64,000 nucleotides of DNA from a bacterium BRH_c32 (GCA_001516025.1 LOEU01000005.1:1-64000), one strand, 5' to 3'; shown: positions 28,801 through 38,337, counted from the stretch's first letter. Notes: generated by a model not told the origin, from the letters alone. Numbers and translations: made by a program.

Positions 28801-30307
28801 AAATTTTAATCTCGCTGCTTTAGGTCAATTAGTCCCATTCGTAAACCATCAATCCGGTTTGGTAAAATCTGATTTAAAGATTACCGGCACTTATTCAAAT
28901 CCTCAATTTGAAGGAGGACTTGATATTGGTGATGCTTTCTTTACAGTTGATTATACTAATCTCGACTATAATTTTAATACCAAACTACAATTCCAAGGGA
29001 ATAAACTTGTTATTGAATCTCTTAATTTGATGAATACAAGGATGGTTACACATCCGGGTAAAATGAGCATTAAGGGAGACGTGGAATTAGATGGGTTTAA
29101 TTTGGCTAATATTAATCTCAACGTAAATGGAGAATTATCAATTCTTGGAAAGGCTTCTCAAGTTACTTCTCCAAATCTGTATGGGGATTTATTAATAGCC
29201 GCAGGCAACGAATGGAAATTTAGATATTCAAATAATCGCTCTTTCTTCGCAGGTGATATTATTCTTAAGAAAACAGATTTAACTTATACAACAACTGAAA
29301 ACAGTTACGCAAGTGCAATAAAAGATTATGATTTTAGAATAATAGAAGATTCAACACACTTAGACAATGAGAAAAAACGATTCGATGAATTAATTGCAGA
29401 ATTGAATAAAAACAGAAAAATCAGCAAGAAAGAAAGCTCCGGCTCGTTCGATTACCAATTAAATCTAAGTATCGAGGAAGAAGCAGATATAGTTTTTGTT
29501 TTGTCTGAAGTTGCTAATCAAAAATTAATTGTAGTTCTTAGCGGAGATCTAAAGTTTGAAGACGTAAAAGGGATTCAACAGATTCAAGGTGCTTTTGAAC
29601 TAAAAGATGGTTCTATGCTTGAATTTTTCAAAACGTTTGATGCAACCGGTTCTATACGATTCGAAAGCAGCATCGCTAATCCCTATTTAGATATTGTAGC
29701 AACTTACATAAATGAATATATTGATCCGCGGGATGAAACCGGTACGCCTCAGGATGTTGCTGTAAAAATTAAAATAAATGGTGAGCTTAAAGATATTGGG
29801 GCTAATCTGGCGAAGAATCCCGGAAGCATTGGAGTTTATATTGGGTCTAAAAATATTCAAAGTGATACGAGAGATTCAAGATATGATAATGCGGATGCCT
29901 TCGCATTTATCCTTACAGGTAAATTCAAAGATGATTTAACAGCATCAGATAAAGCATCGGTAGCCGGACAAACTAATGCATTAGGAAGTACGGCTACATC
30001 TTTCTTAGGCCCCATTCTTACTAATTTTGTTAATGGAGCGGTTGGTGATCTCATTAGCAATATATCGGTAAGTCAATCAGGCGAATACACAAAATTTGCC
30101 TTATCCGGAAAGTATCAAAAACTAAAATATAGCTTCGGAGGTACTACTGAAGTATTTCAAAACTTTTCCAAAGCAAATATAAAGTTTGAGTATCTTTTTA
30201 ATCCGCGATTTCTTATTCGTATAGAAAGGAAAGATCCGGTAGTAAATAATAATAATTATGAAGATAAAATTAACGAATTAGGTCTTAAATATAGGTTCGA
30301 GTTCTAA
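25823..30307 (+). CDS. TamB/AsmA-superfamily translocation and assembly protein
   Basis: The 1494-residue protein has one N-terminal membrane anchor (about 17-41) and an AsmA-like beginning ('LNGKLTIGSIDGTLLTSFSI' spans 67-86). A very long beta-rich repeat region follows, with the TamB (DUF490) domain in the last 350 residues (GxKFxDVKGIQ-like and TxxxLGS-like parts, and a final YRFEF barrel-like C-terminus). TamB-type proteins bridge the two membranes, and are linked to barrel assembly and phospholipid flow. No TamA gene is adjacent, though BamA is upstream in the same cluster. It is followed directly by rnr with no gap. Confidence 0.87.
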   Translation: MDEKETPKKIKRSFIRKAFNVLLVSMGVFVFIILLLFGFSQTSTFRDYLKDFVVDLADENLNGKLTIGSIDGTLLTSFSINNTVLTIEKDTLISAGKIEVVISPLQLILKRIYIRSLGLSDVKVNLLQNRDSTWNFENLVKPDPDTTTSKSTFDFTIIANNILFQNIDIVKQTFENRGSGERYQNLNMDDLVINNFSLDANAVLDLGNNDYVFTLNNLAFTPNLTRFSLNKFSGVFTATESFLSVRNFKLVTDSSDITINARLDSVNIFSGTELIDFRNYPIRASLEAKPFNFSDLSSYINSTEILRGAPEILFSAHGKFGDIRIDRLLVEYLDTKIDLNGRAQNLNKPESLYFNANIVNSSVYYKDVNELLPTLEIPKFAQLYLEDINISFDGEPQNFSSTISAKLNDGEIKLNAKMNLKPNIIEYDVTGETTNFNLMPIIGLNTDLNSAISIKGKGTSPQNLNSSGDVKLISTVIDSTLVDDLSLKFTAANRKIDITAEGNSKKSNIYLSSQIVFDQENVPSYSAIGNIYNLDLSKFLNDENYSSNLNFFFSAEGESFDLDSLNTRISLGVENSRYKDFDIDFTSIDITAKTEASFREIKLVSDFIDFRIFGDFSANQAIDLVSYEASAIAKVVQEKLSSLNPLQVLKSTESKEEEIIEIPESASSPIHINYEFKFKDFDLIARLIGNDRIDLEGSGEGTIDNKDNNFVVTTDMEIDYFILKSGESIIYLSDSDLNLNFVRDNRYLSFDKLLGTTSISGKRLFFGSTINNFNMDIAFNQSKLFFMAALEYDSLITASTSGEVIMSPQQQEIRINDLSVIMQGLEWKNRDTLSVAFTPESLKFNKFTIGTGKTAINLKGSIENNKFNNLVVEADSIESYLISNYLFGTNDPEFNLSGEFTALLSGTFNDPTFKSTLKLNDFSYEKNKFGSLLGYLNYKDKLFKADIKFLDTTYNINQPLLALTASLPFDLTVGEGKTRLIETEPINIALNTENFNLAALGQLVPFVNHQSGLVKSDLKITGTYSNPQFEGGLDIGDAFFTVDYTNLDYNFNTKLQFQGNKLVIESLNLMNTRMVTHPGKMSIKGDVELDGFNLANINLNVNGELSILGKASQVTSPNLYGDLLIAAGNEWKFRYSNNRSFFAGDIILKKTDLTYTTTENSYASAIKDYDFRIIEDSTHLDNEKKRFDELIAELNKNRKISKKESSGSFDYQLNLSIEEEADIVFVLSEVANQKLIVVLSGDLKFEDVKGIQQIQGAFELKDGSMLEFFKTFDATGSIRFESSIANPYLDIVATYINEYIDPRDETGTPQDVAVKIKINGELKDIGANLAKNPGSIGVYIGSKNIQSDTRDSRYDNADAFAFILTGKFKDDLTASDKASVAGQTNALGSTATSFLGPILTNFVNGAVGDLISNISVSQSGEYTKFALSGKYQKLKYSFGGTTEVFQNFSKANIKFEYLFNPRFLIRIERKDPVVNNNNYEDKINELGLKYRFEF

Positions 30308-32404
30308 ATGAAAAATAAAATAAAATCATTCTTCAAAGAAAATCCCGGAATAAGGATTAAAGCAAAAGAATTAGCTAAGCGATTAGAAATTACAGAAGAA
30401 TTTGAATACGCCGAGCTAAAACATTTTCTTCATCAACTTGATGAACAAGGATATTTAGAAAAATTTGGTAAACGTTACGAATTAGCCAAAAAACTTTCCG
30501 ATAAATTAATAGGAAATATTAATATTATTAATAAAGGTGAATATGGATTCGTTCGACTAAAAAATTCCGATCTTGAAGATATTTTTATTCCCGGTCAATA
30601 TCTAAGCACTTCACTTGAAGGAGATAGTGTGGAGATTGCTCTTCTGCCAAATCGAAGAGGCAAAAATCTCGAAGGAGAAGTGATAAAAATAATCGAACGA
30701 GAAAAAGATGAATATGTTGGAATACTCAAAAAAACAAAATCATTTTATTTCGTTTCATTAGATAATAAAAAAATCCATAGAGATTTTTATATAAACGAGA
30801 AAGACCTAAATGGTGCAGTTAGCGGAGATAAAGTAACAATTTCAGATATTGAGTGGGTGGATGATTCTCTTAATCCGGAAGCTAAAATAAAAGAGATACT
30901 CGGCAAAGCCGGAACTTATGATGCAGAGATTGCATCTATTGCCAAAGAATTTGGAATAAGATATAAATTCCCTGATGAAGTATTAAAATACGTTGATTCA
31001 ATTTCTGATATAATTTCTGCCGATGAAATAAAGAAAAGATTAGATCTTAGGAATGAAAATATTATTACAATTGATCCATTGGATGCAAAAGATTTTGATG
31101 ATGCAGTATCAGTTGAATTATTAGGTAATGGTAATTATCGCGTTGGAATCCATATTGCAGATGTGAGCCATTATACACCAAAGAATAGTCCGGTTTATAA
31201 GGAAGCACTAAGCCGTGGAACAAGTGTTTATCTTGTCGGGAAAGTAATACCTATGCTTCCGGAAAAACTTTCAAATAATATCTGTTCGCTTGTCCCTTAT
31301 AAAGACCGGCTTACCTATTCAGTTATTGCAGAAATAACGAAGCGTGGAAAAGTTGAGAATTATGAAATAAAGAAATCAATAATTAATAGTAAGCGTAGAT
31401 TCACCTATGAAGAAGTGCAGGATATTATTGAAAAGAAAGAGGGCGATTTCAAAGATGAAATTGAGACTTTATTAAAGATATCCACAACTCTTAGACAAAA
31501 GAGGATGAAAAATGGAAGTATTAATTTCCATAGCTCCGAAGTACAGTTTACACTGGATGACGATGGCAATCCAATTGCAGTTGCAATCAGAGAATCTAAT
31601 GAAAGCCATTATCTAATAGAAGAACTAATGTTATTGGCGAATCAAATTGTGGCTTCTCACGTAAATAAAACCAAAAATCCTATTCCATTTGTTTATAGAA
31701 TTCATGATCTTCCTGATGAGGAGAAAATCACTGAATTTTCGAGATTCGTTAAAAGTCTTGGTTATAGCTTCGACCCCAATGCTGCAAATAAATCAAAAGA
31801 ATTCCAAAAACTTTTGGATGCTATAAAAGGAACTGCAGAAGAAGCAGTTATTAATGAAGTCGCTATCCGTTCAATGGCTAAAGCTATTTATTCAATTAAG
31901 AATATTGGACACTATGGATTGGCATTCAAATACTATACACATTTCACTTCCCCTATCCGCAGATTCCCTGATTTAATAGTCCATCAACTTATATATGATT
32001 ATATCGAAGAAAACAAGGGCAAAAATTTATCCATTTCGGATTTGGATGAAATTTGCAATTATGCATCATCAAAAGAAAGGAATGCTGTCTTAGCAGAAAG
32101 AATGTCAATTAAGATGAAACAAATTGACTACTTGAAGAATAAAATTGGTGAGGAATTTAATGGTATCGTTTCAGGAATTACTAATTTCGGAATTTTTGTC
32201 GAACTAAGTGATTCGCTCGCTGAAGGTTTAATTCCCTATCGATTATTAGAAGGTGATTATTATTTCTTTGACGAAAAAAATTATTCCGTAGTCGGAAGAA
32301 AATCTAAGAAACGCATTCGTCTTGGCGATAAAGTAACTGTAAAAATTTATAGAATTGACCCGGAGAAAAAAGAGATCGATTTTATTCTTACCGGTAATTA
32401 TTAA
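30308..32404 (+). CDS. rnr: Ribonuclease R
   Basis: The 698-residue protein has an N-terminal winged-helix segment, cold-shock OB domains (about 80-230), an RNB catalytic domain with TIDPLDAKDFDDAVSV (258-273, metal-binding Asp residues), VGIHIADVSHY, and HYGLAFKYYTHFTSPIRRFPDL split in the usual places, and a C-terminal S1 domain (EFNGIVSGITNFGIFVEL). It is a 3'-5' exoribonuclease that degrades structured RNA. The gene abuts tamB and ends 17 bp before the next outer-membrane gene, so it is co-transcribed with envelope genes. Confidence 0.95.
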   Translation: MKNKIKSFFKENPGIRIKAKELAKRLEITEEFEYAELKHFLHQLDEQGYLEKFGKRYELAKKLSDKLIGNINIINKGEYGFVRLKNSDLEDIFIPGQYLSTSLEGDSVEIALLPNRRGKNLEGEVIKIIEREKDEYVGILKKTKSFYFVSLDNKKIHRDFYINEKDLNGAVSGDKVTISDIEWVDDSLNPEAKIKEILGKAGTYDAEIASIAKEFGIRYKFPDEVLKYVDSISDIISADEIKKRLDLRNENIITIDPLDAKDFDDAVSVELLGNGNYRVGIHIADVSHYTPKNSPVYKEALSRGTSVYLVGKVIPMLPEKLSNNICSLVPYKDRLTYSVIAEITKRGKVENYEIKKSIINSKRRFTYEEVQDIIEKKEGDFKDEIETLLKISTTLRQKRMKNGSINFHSSEVQFTLDDDGNPIAVAIRESNESHYLIEELMLLANQIVASHVNKTKNPIPFVYRIHDLPDEEKITEFSRFVKSLGYSFDPNAANKSKEFQKLLDAIKGTAEEAVINEVAIRSMAKAIYSIKNIGHYGLAFKYYTHFTSPIRRFPDLIVHQLIYDYIEENKGKNLSISDLDEICNYASSKERNAVLAERMSIKMKQIDYLKNKIGEEFNGIVSGITNFGIFVELSDSLAEGLIPYRLLEGDYYFFDEKNYSVVGRKSKKRIRLGDKVTVKIYRIDPEKKEIDFILTGNY

Positions 32405-32421
32405 GTTATTAAGGATTATCT

Positions 32422-35400
32422 ATGAGAAGATTTTATATATTTATTATTTTTATTTTAATTGGCTCTTCGCAAATCTATGCTCAATTTGGACAAAACAAAG
32501 TTCAGCATAAAGATTTGGATTGGTTTTATATCCAAACTAAACACTTTGATGTTTATTACACATATAACGGTGAAAGAATAGCGGAGTTTACAGCTTCTGT
32601 TGCTGAATATGCTTTAGACAGAATTCAGAATGATATTAATTTCAAAGTAAATAATAGGATTTCACTAATTGTATATAATTCGCACAATGATTTCCAAGAA
32701 ACAAATGTAACGGACGAATATACAAGTCAGGGCGTTGGCGGATTCACAGAACCATTTAAGAATAGAGTGGTCTTCCCTTTTGAAGGGTCATATCAAAAAT
32801 TTGAACATGTAATTTATCATGAATTGGTACATGCAGTAATGCGCGATATGTATTATGGAGGAACGGTTCAAAACATAGTTGCTAAAGGGATAACCTTACA
32901 GCTCCCACAATGGTTCTGGGAAGGAAGTGCAGAATTTTTGTCTCAAGAATGGGAAACTAATTCTGATATGTTTATTCGTAATGCGATAATAAGCGAAGTG
33001 CTCCCTGATGTAAATAATTTAGATGGTTACTTAAGCTATCGCGGTGGGCAAGCAGTTTTTAAATATATCTCTGATACTTATGGTCGTAAAAAAATCGCAG
33101 AATTAATGAGCAAGACTCAAAATCTTGGCGGTCTGGAAGCTGGAATGAAAGCTTCAATTGGACTCGGTTTAAAAGAATTTAGTGAACGATGGAAGAAATC
33201 AATTAAAAAAGAATATTGGCCCGATATAGCCAGAATGTCCGATCCAGATGAATTTGCTAAAAGATTAACCTACAATAAAGAAGATGGAGGTTTTTATAAT
33301 ACCAGCCCCACTCTTAGTCCGCAAGGTGATAAGATTGCATTTATTACTGATCGTGATATATTCTTAAAAGTTTACTTAATGAATGCGCAAGATGGTAAAA
33401 TAATTAAAAGTATAATTTCCAGCGGACAGACAACAAATTTTGAAGAATTAAATCTTCTTCATCCTTCACTTACATGGGCACCCGATAATAAGAGAATTGC
33501 ACTTTCATTTAAGAAGGGCGGCTCCGATATCATTAATATTATCGATACCGAGACGGAGGATGTAACCGAATTACCTGTTCCATTTGATGGTATTGAGTCT
33601 GTTAGTTGGTCTCCCGATGGTGAAAAGATTGCCTTCAGCGGACACAATTCTACACAGTCTGATATTTATGTATATAATTTAAAAACAGAATCACTATCTC
33701 ATGTTACTAATGATATTTTTTCAGATAGTGATCCTTCATGGAGCCCTGATAGTAAGTATATTCTTTTTTCTTCTGACCGTGGTAAGTTCCTTAAAGAAAA
33801 AGATGCCGGTGAGGATTTCAATATCTTCAATCATGATTTCAAACAATTAGATTTGTATATGACATCACTTGAGGATAGAAGTATTTATCGTCTTACAGAT
33901 TGGGAATTGAGCGATGAGAAATATGCAGTTTTTTCTTCAGATGGAAAGAACATATTATTTGTCTCTGATTATAATGGAATTAATAATATTTATAAAAGAG
34001 AGATCGATTTAACAAATCCAACAACCGGAAAAAATTTACCAATTACAAACTCTTTAAGTGAAGTCTCTCAAATCTCAATTTCTCAAGACGGGAAAAAACT
34101 TGTCTTCACTTCACTATATAACATGGGATATAATATCTATCTTCTTAATAATCCTTTCGATATGAGTGTGGATAGTGATACATTAGAACTAACTGCATAT
34201 ATGAATCGATTGAGAAATGGCAGCTCGGCAATCGAAGATTCAACGGTTATTGACTCAACCGGGATTATAGCTTTGGGAGAAACCAAAGAACTAAAAGAAA
34301 CTCCTGATAGTACTTCTACCGACAAAGAAGGAAAAAGATTTTATACCGGTAAATATATTTCAAAGAAAGAACCAAAAACCGATAGTGCAAAAGTGGATTA
34401 TTCACGATATATATTCGGAGTAAATGAAAAAGCTTCTGATTCAACTTTGGTAAAAGAAAGACAAGTTGTATTCAAAGAAACTTTAGATGACGAAGGAAAC
34501 TTCCTTGTTAATAGATATCGTACAACTTTTTCTCCAGATATTATTTATGCCAATGCCGGCTATAGCACTTTATATGGATTATTAGGTACTACTGTTTTAT
34601 CTTTTAGCGACATGCTCGGTAATCATAGAATTGTTGGGATGACTAGTTTGCAGATTGATATAAAAAATAGTGATTATGGATTAGCATATTATTATTTAAA
34701 AAACAGATTGGACGTAGGTGTTGAATTTTTCCATACGGCTAGATTTGTATATTTAAGTGGGTATTATGGAAGCGAATTAAATCGTTTCAGAAATTTTGGT
34801 GCTGTATTTTCATTAAGTTATCCTCTAGATCGGTTTTATCGTCTTGAAGGAAGTTTGAGTGTATTGAATGTTACATCGGATAATTTAGATAATATATCTG
34901 CGGCCTCTGATAAAGCCACTTATATAGTTCCTTCAGTCAGTTTTGTAAAAGATAATATTTTATGGGGTTATTATTCACCAATCCAAGGTACGAGATATAA
35001 ATTTACTTTATTTGGAAATCCCGGTTTCACAAATAGCCGCCAAAGCTTTTATTCATTTGTATGGGATTTTAGAAACTATATGCGCTTCTGGTATGATAAC
35101 TCGTTCGTCTTTAGATTATCGGGTGGGTATTCAGGAGGTGCAAATCCTCAAAGATTCTTCCTTGGCGGAACTGAGAACTGGATTAACAGAACATTCTCAA
35201 CCGGAGATATACCTGTGAATAATGCTTCCGATTTTGCTTTCCTCTCGCCTGCTATGCCTATGAGAGGATTTAATTATGCAGAACAAATCGGAAGTAAATA
35301 TACCCTACTGAATCTCGAACTAAGAATGCCTTTGATTAGATATTTGGTTACGGGTCCTCTTCCATTGTTATTCCAAAACATTTTAGGAGCCGCTTTTATA

Positions 35401-35613
35401 GATGCCGGTTCTGCTTGGAATAATACTAAATCTTTACAACTATTAAGCAAAAATGCTGATGGAACTACTGTTACTAAAGATCTATTATTGGGTGGTGGAT
35501 TTGGTGCAAGAATGTATTTTATCTTTTTGTGGCGTTTTGATGTAGCCTGGACTTATGATCTTGATCGTTTCTCGCAGCCTAAATACTACATATCTATTGG
35601 ATTAGATTTCTAA
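32422..35613 (+). CDS. Exported protein: HExxH peptidase-like domain, PD40 propeller, C-terminal outer-membrane barrel
   Basis: The 1063-residue protein has a signal peptide (1-20, ending in YAQ). Residues 30-265 form a gluzincin-type domain with HELVH (133-137) and downstream WEGSAE (Glu167 as likely third zinc ligand). Residues about 285-580 hold TolB-like WD40/PD40 repeats ('SPDGEKIAFSG', 'SPDSKYILFSSDRG'). Residues about 700-1063 look like an Omp85-type barrel with a LGGTENWINR motif, MPMRGFNYAEQIG lid-loop-like segment and terminal aromatic strand ending Phe. It may process or sort surface proteins (inference). It ends the long envelope cluster, just before a bidirectional terminator. 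Confidence 0.82.
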   Translation: MRRFYIFIIFILIGSSQIYAQFGQNKVQHKDLDWFYIQTKHFDVYYTYNGERIAEFTASVAEYALDRIQNDINFKVNNRISLIVYNSHNDFQETNVTDEYTSQGVGGFTEPFKNRVVFPFEGSYQKFEHVIYHELVHAVMRDMYYGGTVQNIVAKGITLQLPQWFWEGSAEFLSQEWETNSDMFIRNAIISEVLPDVNNLDGYLSYRGGQAVFKYISDTYGRKKIAELMSKTQNLGGLEAGMKASIGLGLKEFSERWKKSIKKEYWPDIARMSDPDEFAKRLTYNKEDGGFYNTSPTLSPQGDKIAFITDRDIFLKVYLMNAQDGKIIKSIISSGQTTNFEELNLLHPSLTWAPDNKRIALSFKKGGSDIINIIDTETEDVTELPVPFDGIESVSWSPDGEKIAFSGHNSTQSDIYVYNLKTESLSHVTNDIFSDSDPSWSPDSKYILFSSDRGKFLKEKDAGEDFNIFNHDFKQLDLYMTSLEDRSIYRLTDWELSDEKYAVFSSDGKNILFVSDYNGINNIYKREIDLTNPTTGKNLPITNSLSEVSQISISQDGKKLVFTSLYNMGYNIYLLNNPFDMSVDSDTLELTAYMNRLRNGSSAIEDSTVIDSTGIIALGETKELKETPDSTSTDKEGKRFYTGKYISKKEPKTDSAKVDYSRYIFGVNEKASDSTLVKERQVVFKETLDDEGNFLVNRYRTTFSPDIIYANAGYSTLYGLLGTTVLSFSDMLGNHRIVGMTSLQIDIKNSDYGLAYYYLKNRLDVGVEFFHTARFVYLSGYYGSELNRFRNFGAVFSLSYPLDRFYRLEGSLSVLNVTSDNLDNISAASDKATYIVPSVSFVKDNILWGYYSPIQGTRYKFTLFGNPGFTNSRQSFYSFVWDFRNYMRFWYDNSFVFRLSGGYSGGANPQRFFLGGTENWINRTFSTGDIPVNNASDFAFLSPAMPMRGFNYAEQIGSKYTLLNLELRMPLIRYLVTGPLPLLFQNILGAAFIDAGSAWNNTKSLQLLSKNADGTTVTKDLLLGGGFGARMYFIFLWRFDVAWTYDLDRFSQPKYYISIGLDF

Positions 35614-35620
35614 TTTAGAA

Positions 35621-35653
35621 AAAATAATGCCGGTTAGCCGGCATTATTTTTTT
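35621..35653. terminator. Bidirectional terminator
   Basis: AAAATAATGCCGG (35621-35633) and CCGGCATTATTTT (35638-35650) form a perfect 13-bp stem with a TTAG loop. It has a T-run on the plus strand and an A-run at the other end. It separates the plus-strand envelope cluster from the convergent fmdB-like gene, whose stop codon lies inside the stem. Confidence 0.92.
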
Positions 35654-35859
35654 GTACTATCAGAAGATTTTTGGGGTTTCGATTTATAATCTGTCTGGTA
35701 AAATCCTGTCCCTTTGAAAATAGGAGTTGAACCTGCACCAATTAATTTTTTCAATTCCCCATTACATTCAGGACACTCATTAATCGGTTCTGCATTTATA
35801 CTTTGGAAAAACTCAAATACTTTTCCACATCCTATGCATTTGTAATCATAATTGGGCAT
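35644..35859 (-). CDS. FmdB-family zinc ribbon protein
   Basis: The 71-residue protein is a zinc ribbon: MPNYDYKCIGCGKVFE gives the first Cys-x2-Cys and INECPECNGELKK the second, followed by the family's GxxSxPIFKGTGFYQTDY segment and a Lys/Ser tail. FmdB proteins are small putative regulatory proteins of unknown role. An AAGGAA site precedes the ATG. It is a single gene between convergent and divergent neighbours. Confidence 0.92.
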   Translation of the reverse strand: MPNYDYKCIGCGKVFEFFQSINAEPINECPECNGELKKLIGAGSTPIFKGTGFYQTDYKSKPQKSSDSTKK

Positions 35860-35977
35860 ATATTTCCTTACATGAATAAAATTCGTGTGTAAAAATAAAT
35901 ATCTATTTTATTAATTCAAATAGCATAATTATTTCCCTACTTTTTTGCATATTTGGGTTAATAAAAAAAATAAAATT

Positions 35978-36637
35978 ATGAAAAAATTAAAATATCTTAT
36001 CGCCTCCTTAATTCTTTTGCAAGGATGCTTAAATTACACTCAAATAACCACAATTAAAAAAGATGGTTCCGGTTCAATGTTTATACACTATTACATGCAC
36101 TGGAATAGTGAAAGAGATTCTTCTGTAATAGAATCTTTAGGATTTTTTAATAGAGATTCTGTTTATAAAGAATTCACTTCTAATTATAGTAAAATAAAGG
36201 ATGTGGAAGTTTATAAAGATAATTCCGATAGCACGGTACATGCTAAAATTTTATTTGAGTTTGCCAGTCTTGATTCATTGAATAACGCAAATGCTTTTAA
36301 AGGTGCAGAATTAAAGATGATTGATGGAGAAGATGATACAAAAATATTTTCTCAATTTATTCAACCGATAGCTACCGGATTCGGTTTTGAAGCAAAGAAT
36401 ATTAAAATAAGTTACATCTATTATCTTCCGGGTGAAATATTAAGTCATAACGCTACGTCGGTTGCAAAGAATGAATTAAGATGGGACTATTCATTGACTG
36501 AAATTGGTACAGGGAAATATATAACTGCAACTTTCCGCCCATTTAAACTAAAGGAAACACCGCTTTGGATCTATATTGCTGCCGGTTTTGTCCTTTTAAT
36601 TGTGATTGTTTATCTTTTCACTAAGAAAAGTAAATAG
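35978..36637 (+). CDS. Membrane-anchored lipoprotein of unknown function
   Basis: The frame is open from 35945, but the ATG at 35978 gives a clean signal (MKKLKYLIASLILLQGC) with a lipobox Cys at residue 17, so this start is preferred. The 219-residue protein has a beta-rich body (TTIKKDGSGSMFIHYYM) and a single C-terminal membrane helix (near 193-213) followed by KKSK. The lipid anchor and a C-terminal helix together would tether both ends to membrane. I do not recognise the family; similar 'DGSGS' starts occur in uncharacterised lipoproteins of related phyla. No operon partner. Confidence 0.75.
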   Translation: MKKLKYLIASLILLQGCLNYTQITTIKKDGSGSMFIHYYMHWNSERDSSVIESLGFFNRDSVYKEFTSNYSKIKDVEVYKDNSDSTVHAKILFEFASLDSLNNANAFKGAELKMIDGEDDTKIFSQFIQPIATGFGFEAKNIKISYIYYLPGEILSHNATSVAKNELRWDYSLTEIGTGKYITATFRPFKLKETPLWIYIAAGFVLLIVIVYLFTKKSK

Positions 36638-36657
36638 CGATTGATATTACTCTTAAT

Positions 36658-36686
36658 TTGACATACCCTTGACTTTTCTTTATATT
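36658..36686 (+). promoter_or_regulatory. prs promoter
   Basis: TTGACA (36658-36663) and TATATT (36681-36686) are separated by 17 nt, 35 bp before the prs start. The spacer shares TACCCTTG with the uppS promoter. Confidence 0.78.
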
Positions 36687-36721
36687 TTGAGTCTATCTTT
36701 AAAATAGGAAACAGTTTTATC

Positions 36722-37672
36722 TTGATTCAAGACCCATTGATTTTTTCCGGAAATTCAAATCCTGAACTTACAAGTAAAATCTGTAATTATTTGGGGTTAG
36801 AGCAAGGAAGAGTAGATACAAAGAAATTTAGCGATGGAGAAATCTGGGTTAAATTCCATGAAAATATTCGAGGCAGGGATGTATTTATAGTACAGCCAAC
36901 ACAACCGCCTGCGGAAAACTTAATGGAACTTTTGATTATGTTGGATGCTGCTAAAAGAGCATCAGCTAAAAGAGTTACTGCCATAATGCCCTATTTTGGT
37001 TATGCAAGGCAGGATAGAAAAGATCAGCCGCGCGTGGCAATAACGGCTAAATTGGTAGCAAACTTAGTAACCGTTGCAGGTGCTGATAGAGTTATCACAA
37101 TGGATTTACACGCAGCGCAGATTCAAGGTTTTTTTGATATTCCGTTTGATCACCTTTATGCATCTCCTATTTTTACTGTATTGTTTAAAGATGAATATAA
37201 ATTAGAGAATTTGACTGTTGTATCTCCCGATATTGGAGGTATTAAACTTGCAAGGTCGTATGCAAGAAGATTAAATGCAGGCTTGGTAGTGATTGATAAA
37301 AGAAGACCGACACATAATGTTGTAGAAGTAATGAATGTGATTGGAGATGTTGATGGTAAAAATGTTCTTTTAGTAGATGATATGATTGATACAGGTGGCA
37401 CTTTTGTGGCAGCAGCTAAAATGCTTAAAGAAAAAGGTGCAAAAGAAATTTACGGAGCAATTACGCATCCTATTTTATCCGGTAATGCTGTTGAAAATAT
37501 AGAATCAAGCCCATTAACAAAAGTTTTTGTTACAGACAGCATTCCAATTGAAAGGAATATTGTTTCTGATAAAATTGTAGTACGATCAGCTTCGGAGCTT
37601 TTGGCCGAGGCAATTATACGTTCTTATAGAAACGAATCTATAAGTTCTTTATTTGAAATTGATAAAAGTTAG
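36722..37672 (+). CDS. prs: Ribose-phosphate pyrophosphokinase
   Basis: The 316-residue protein makes PRPP from ribose-5-phosphate and ATP for nucleotide, His and Trp synthesis. Visible are FSDGEIWVKFHENIRGRDVFIVQ (36-58 region, flexible ATP loop nearby), MPYFGYARQDRK, TMDLHAAQIQGFF (catalytic metal site), VVIDKRRP, and the PRPP loop VDDMIDTGGT. Start: TTG at 36722 after an AGGAAA site; no closer ATG gives the full N-terminus. It begins a prs-rplY-pth operon. Confidence 0.95.
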   Translation: MIQDPLIFSGNSNPELTSKICNYLGLEQGRVDTKKFSDGEIWVKFHENIRGRDVFIVQPTQPPAENLMELLIMLDAAKRASAKRVTAIMPYFGYARQDRKDQPRVAITAKLVANLVTVAGADRVITMDLHAAQIQGFFDIPFDHLYASPIFTVLFKDEYKLENLTVVSPDIGGIKLARSYARRLNAGLVVIDKRRPTHNVVEVMNVIGDVDGKNVLLVDDMIDTGGTFVAAAKMLKEKGAKEIYGAITHPILSGNAVENIESSPLTKVFVTDSIPIERNIVSDKIVVRSASELLAEAIIRSYRNESISSLFEIDKS

Positions 37673-37690
37673 TTAGGAGTATATTAAGAA

Positions 37691-38329
37691 ATGGCTGAAA
37701 TCAGTCTAAAAGCACAGAAAAGAGCTCTAAGTACAAAAGGAGCCGTAAACGAATTAAGAAGAAAAGGAAGTGTTCCCGGTGTTTATTATGCAAATAATCA
37801 GGAAACTATTCCTATTTCCGTAACTGAAGGTTCTTTAAAACCATTAGTTTTCACATCGCAAACTCATATTGTTGACTTGCAAATTGATGGAGCAGAAGGA
37901 TTAAAATCGATCATTAAGCATATTCAATTCCACCCTGTTACAGATAAAATCATTCATTTTGATCTTCTTGGTATAAACGTAAAAGAAGCAGTTGAAGTTG
38001 AAGTTCCTATTTCTGTTACCGGTTCTGCCAAAGGAATCAAAGATGGTGGAGTTTTACAACAAACTTTACATAAAGTTATGATTTCCTGTTTGCCTAATGA
38101 TATCCCAAATCATCTTGAGATTGATGTAACAAATCTTGGTATAGGTGATGCTATCCACGTTAAAGACTTAATGGGAATGTTTAAATATGAATTTAAACAA
38201 CTAGAGGAAGTTATAGTTTTATCTGTGGTAGTTCCTAGATCTCATGAAGCTGTTGAAGTTGAAGAAGAGACTGAAGAATCAACAGAACCTGAAGTGATTA
38301 AAAAAGGTAAGTCTGAAGACGAGGAATAA
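37691..38329 (+). CDS. rplY: 50S ribosomal protein L25/Ctc
   Basis: The 212-residue protein is the long (Ctc/TL5) form: an N-terminal 5S rRNA-binding L25 domain (about 1-90, with RRKGSVPGVYYANN) and a C-terminal TL5 domain (about 95-185, LEIDVTNLGIGDAIHVKDL), plus an acidic tail. It binds 5S rRNA in the large subunit. An AGGAG site precedes the start. The prs-rplY-pth order is widely conserved. Confidence 0.95.
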   Translation: MAEISLKAQKRALSTKGAVNELRRKGSVPGVYYANNQETIPISVTEGSLKPLVFTSQTHIVDLQIDGAEGLKSIIKHIQFHPVTDKIIHFDLLGINVKEAVEVEVPISVTGSAKGIKDGGVLQQTLHKVMISCLPNDIPNHLEIDVTNLGIGDAIHVKDLMGMFKYEFKQLEEVIVLSVVVPRSHEAVEVEEETEESTEPEVIKKGKSEDEE

Positions 38330-38337
38330 ATAAAGAT

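Noticed and set aside
30290-30306. GGTTCGAGTTC, similar to a tRNA T-loop
   Set aside because: It is the end of the tamB-like reading frame, and no acceptor or anticodon stems fit around it.
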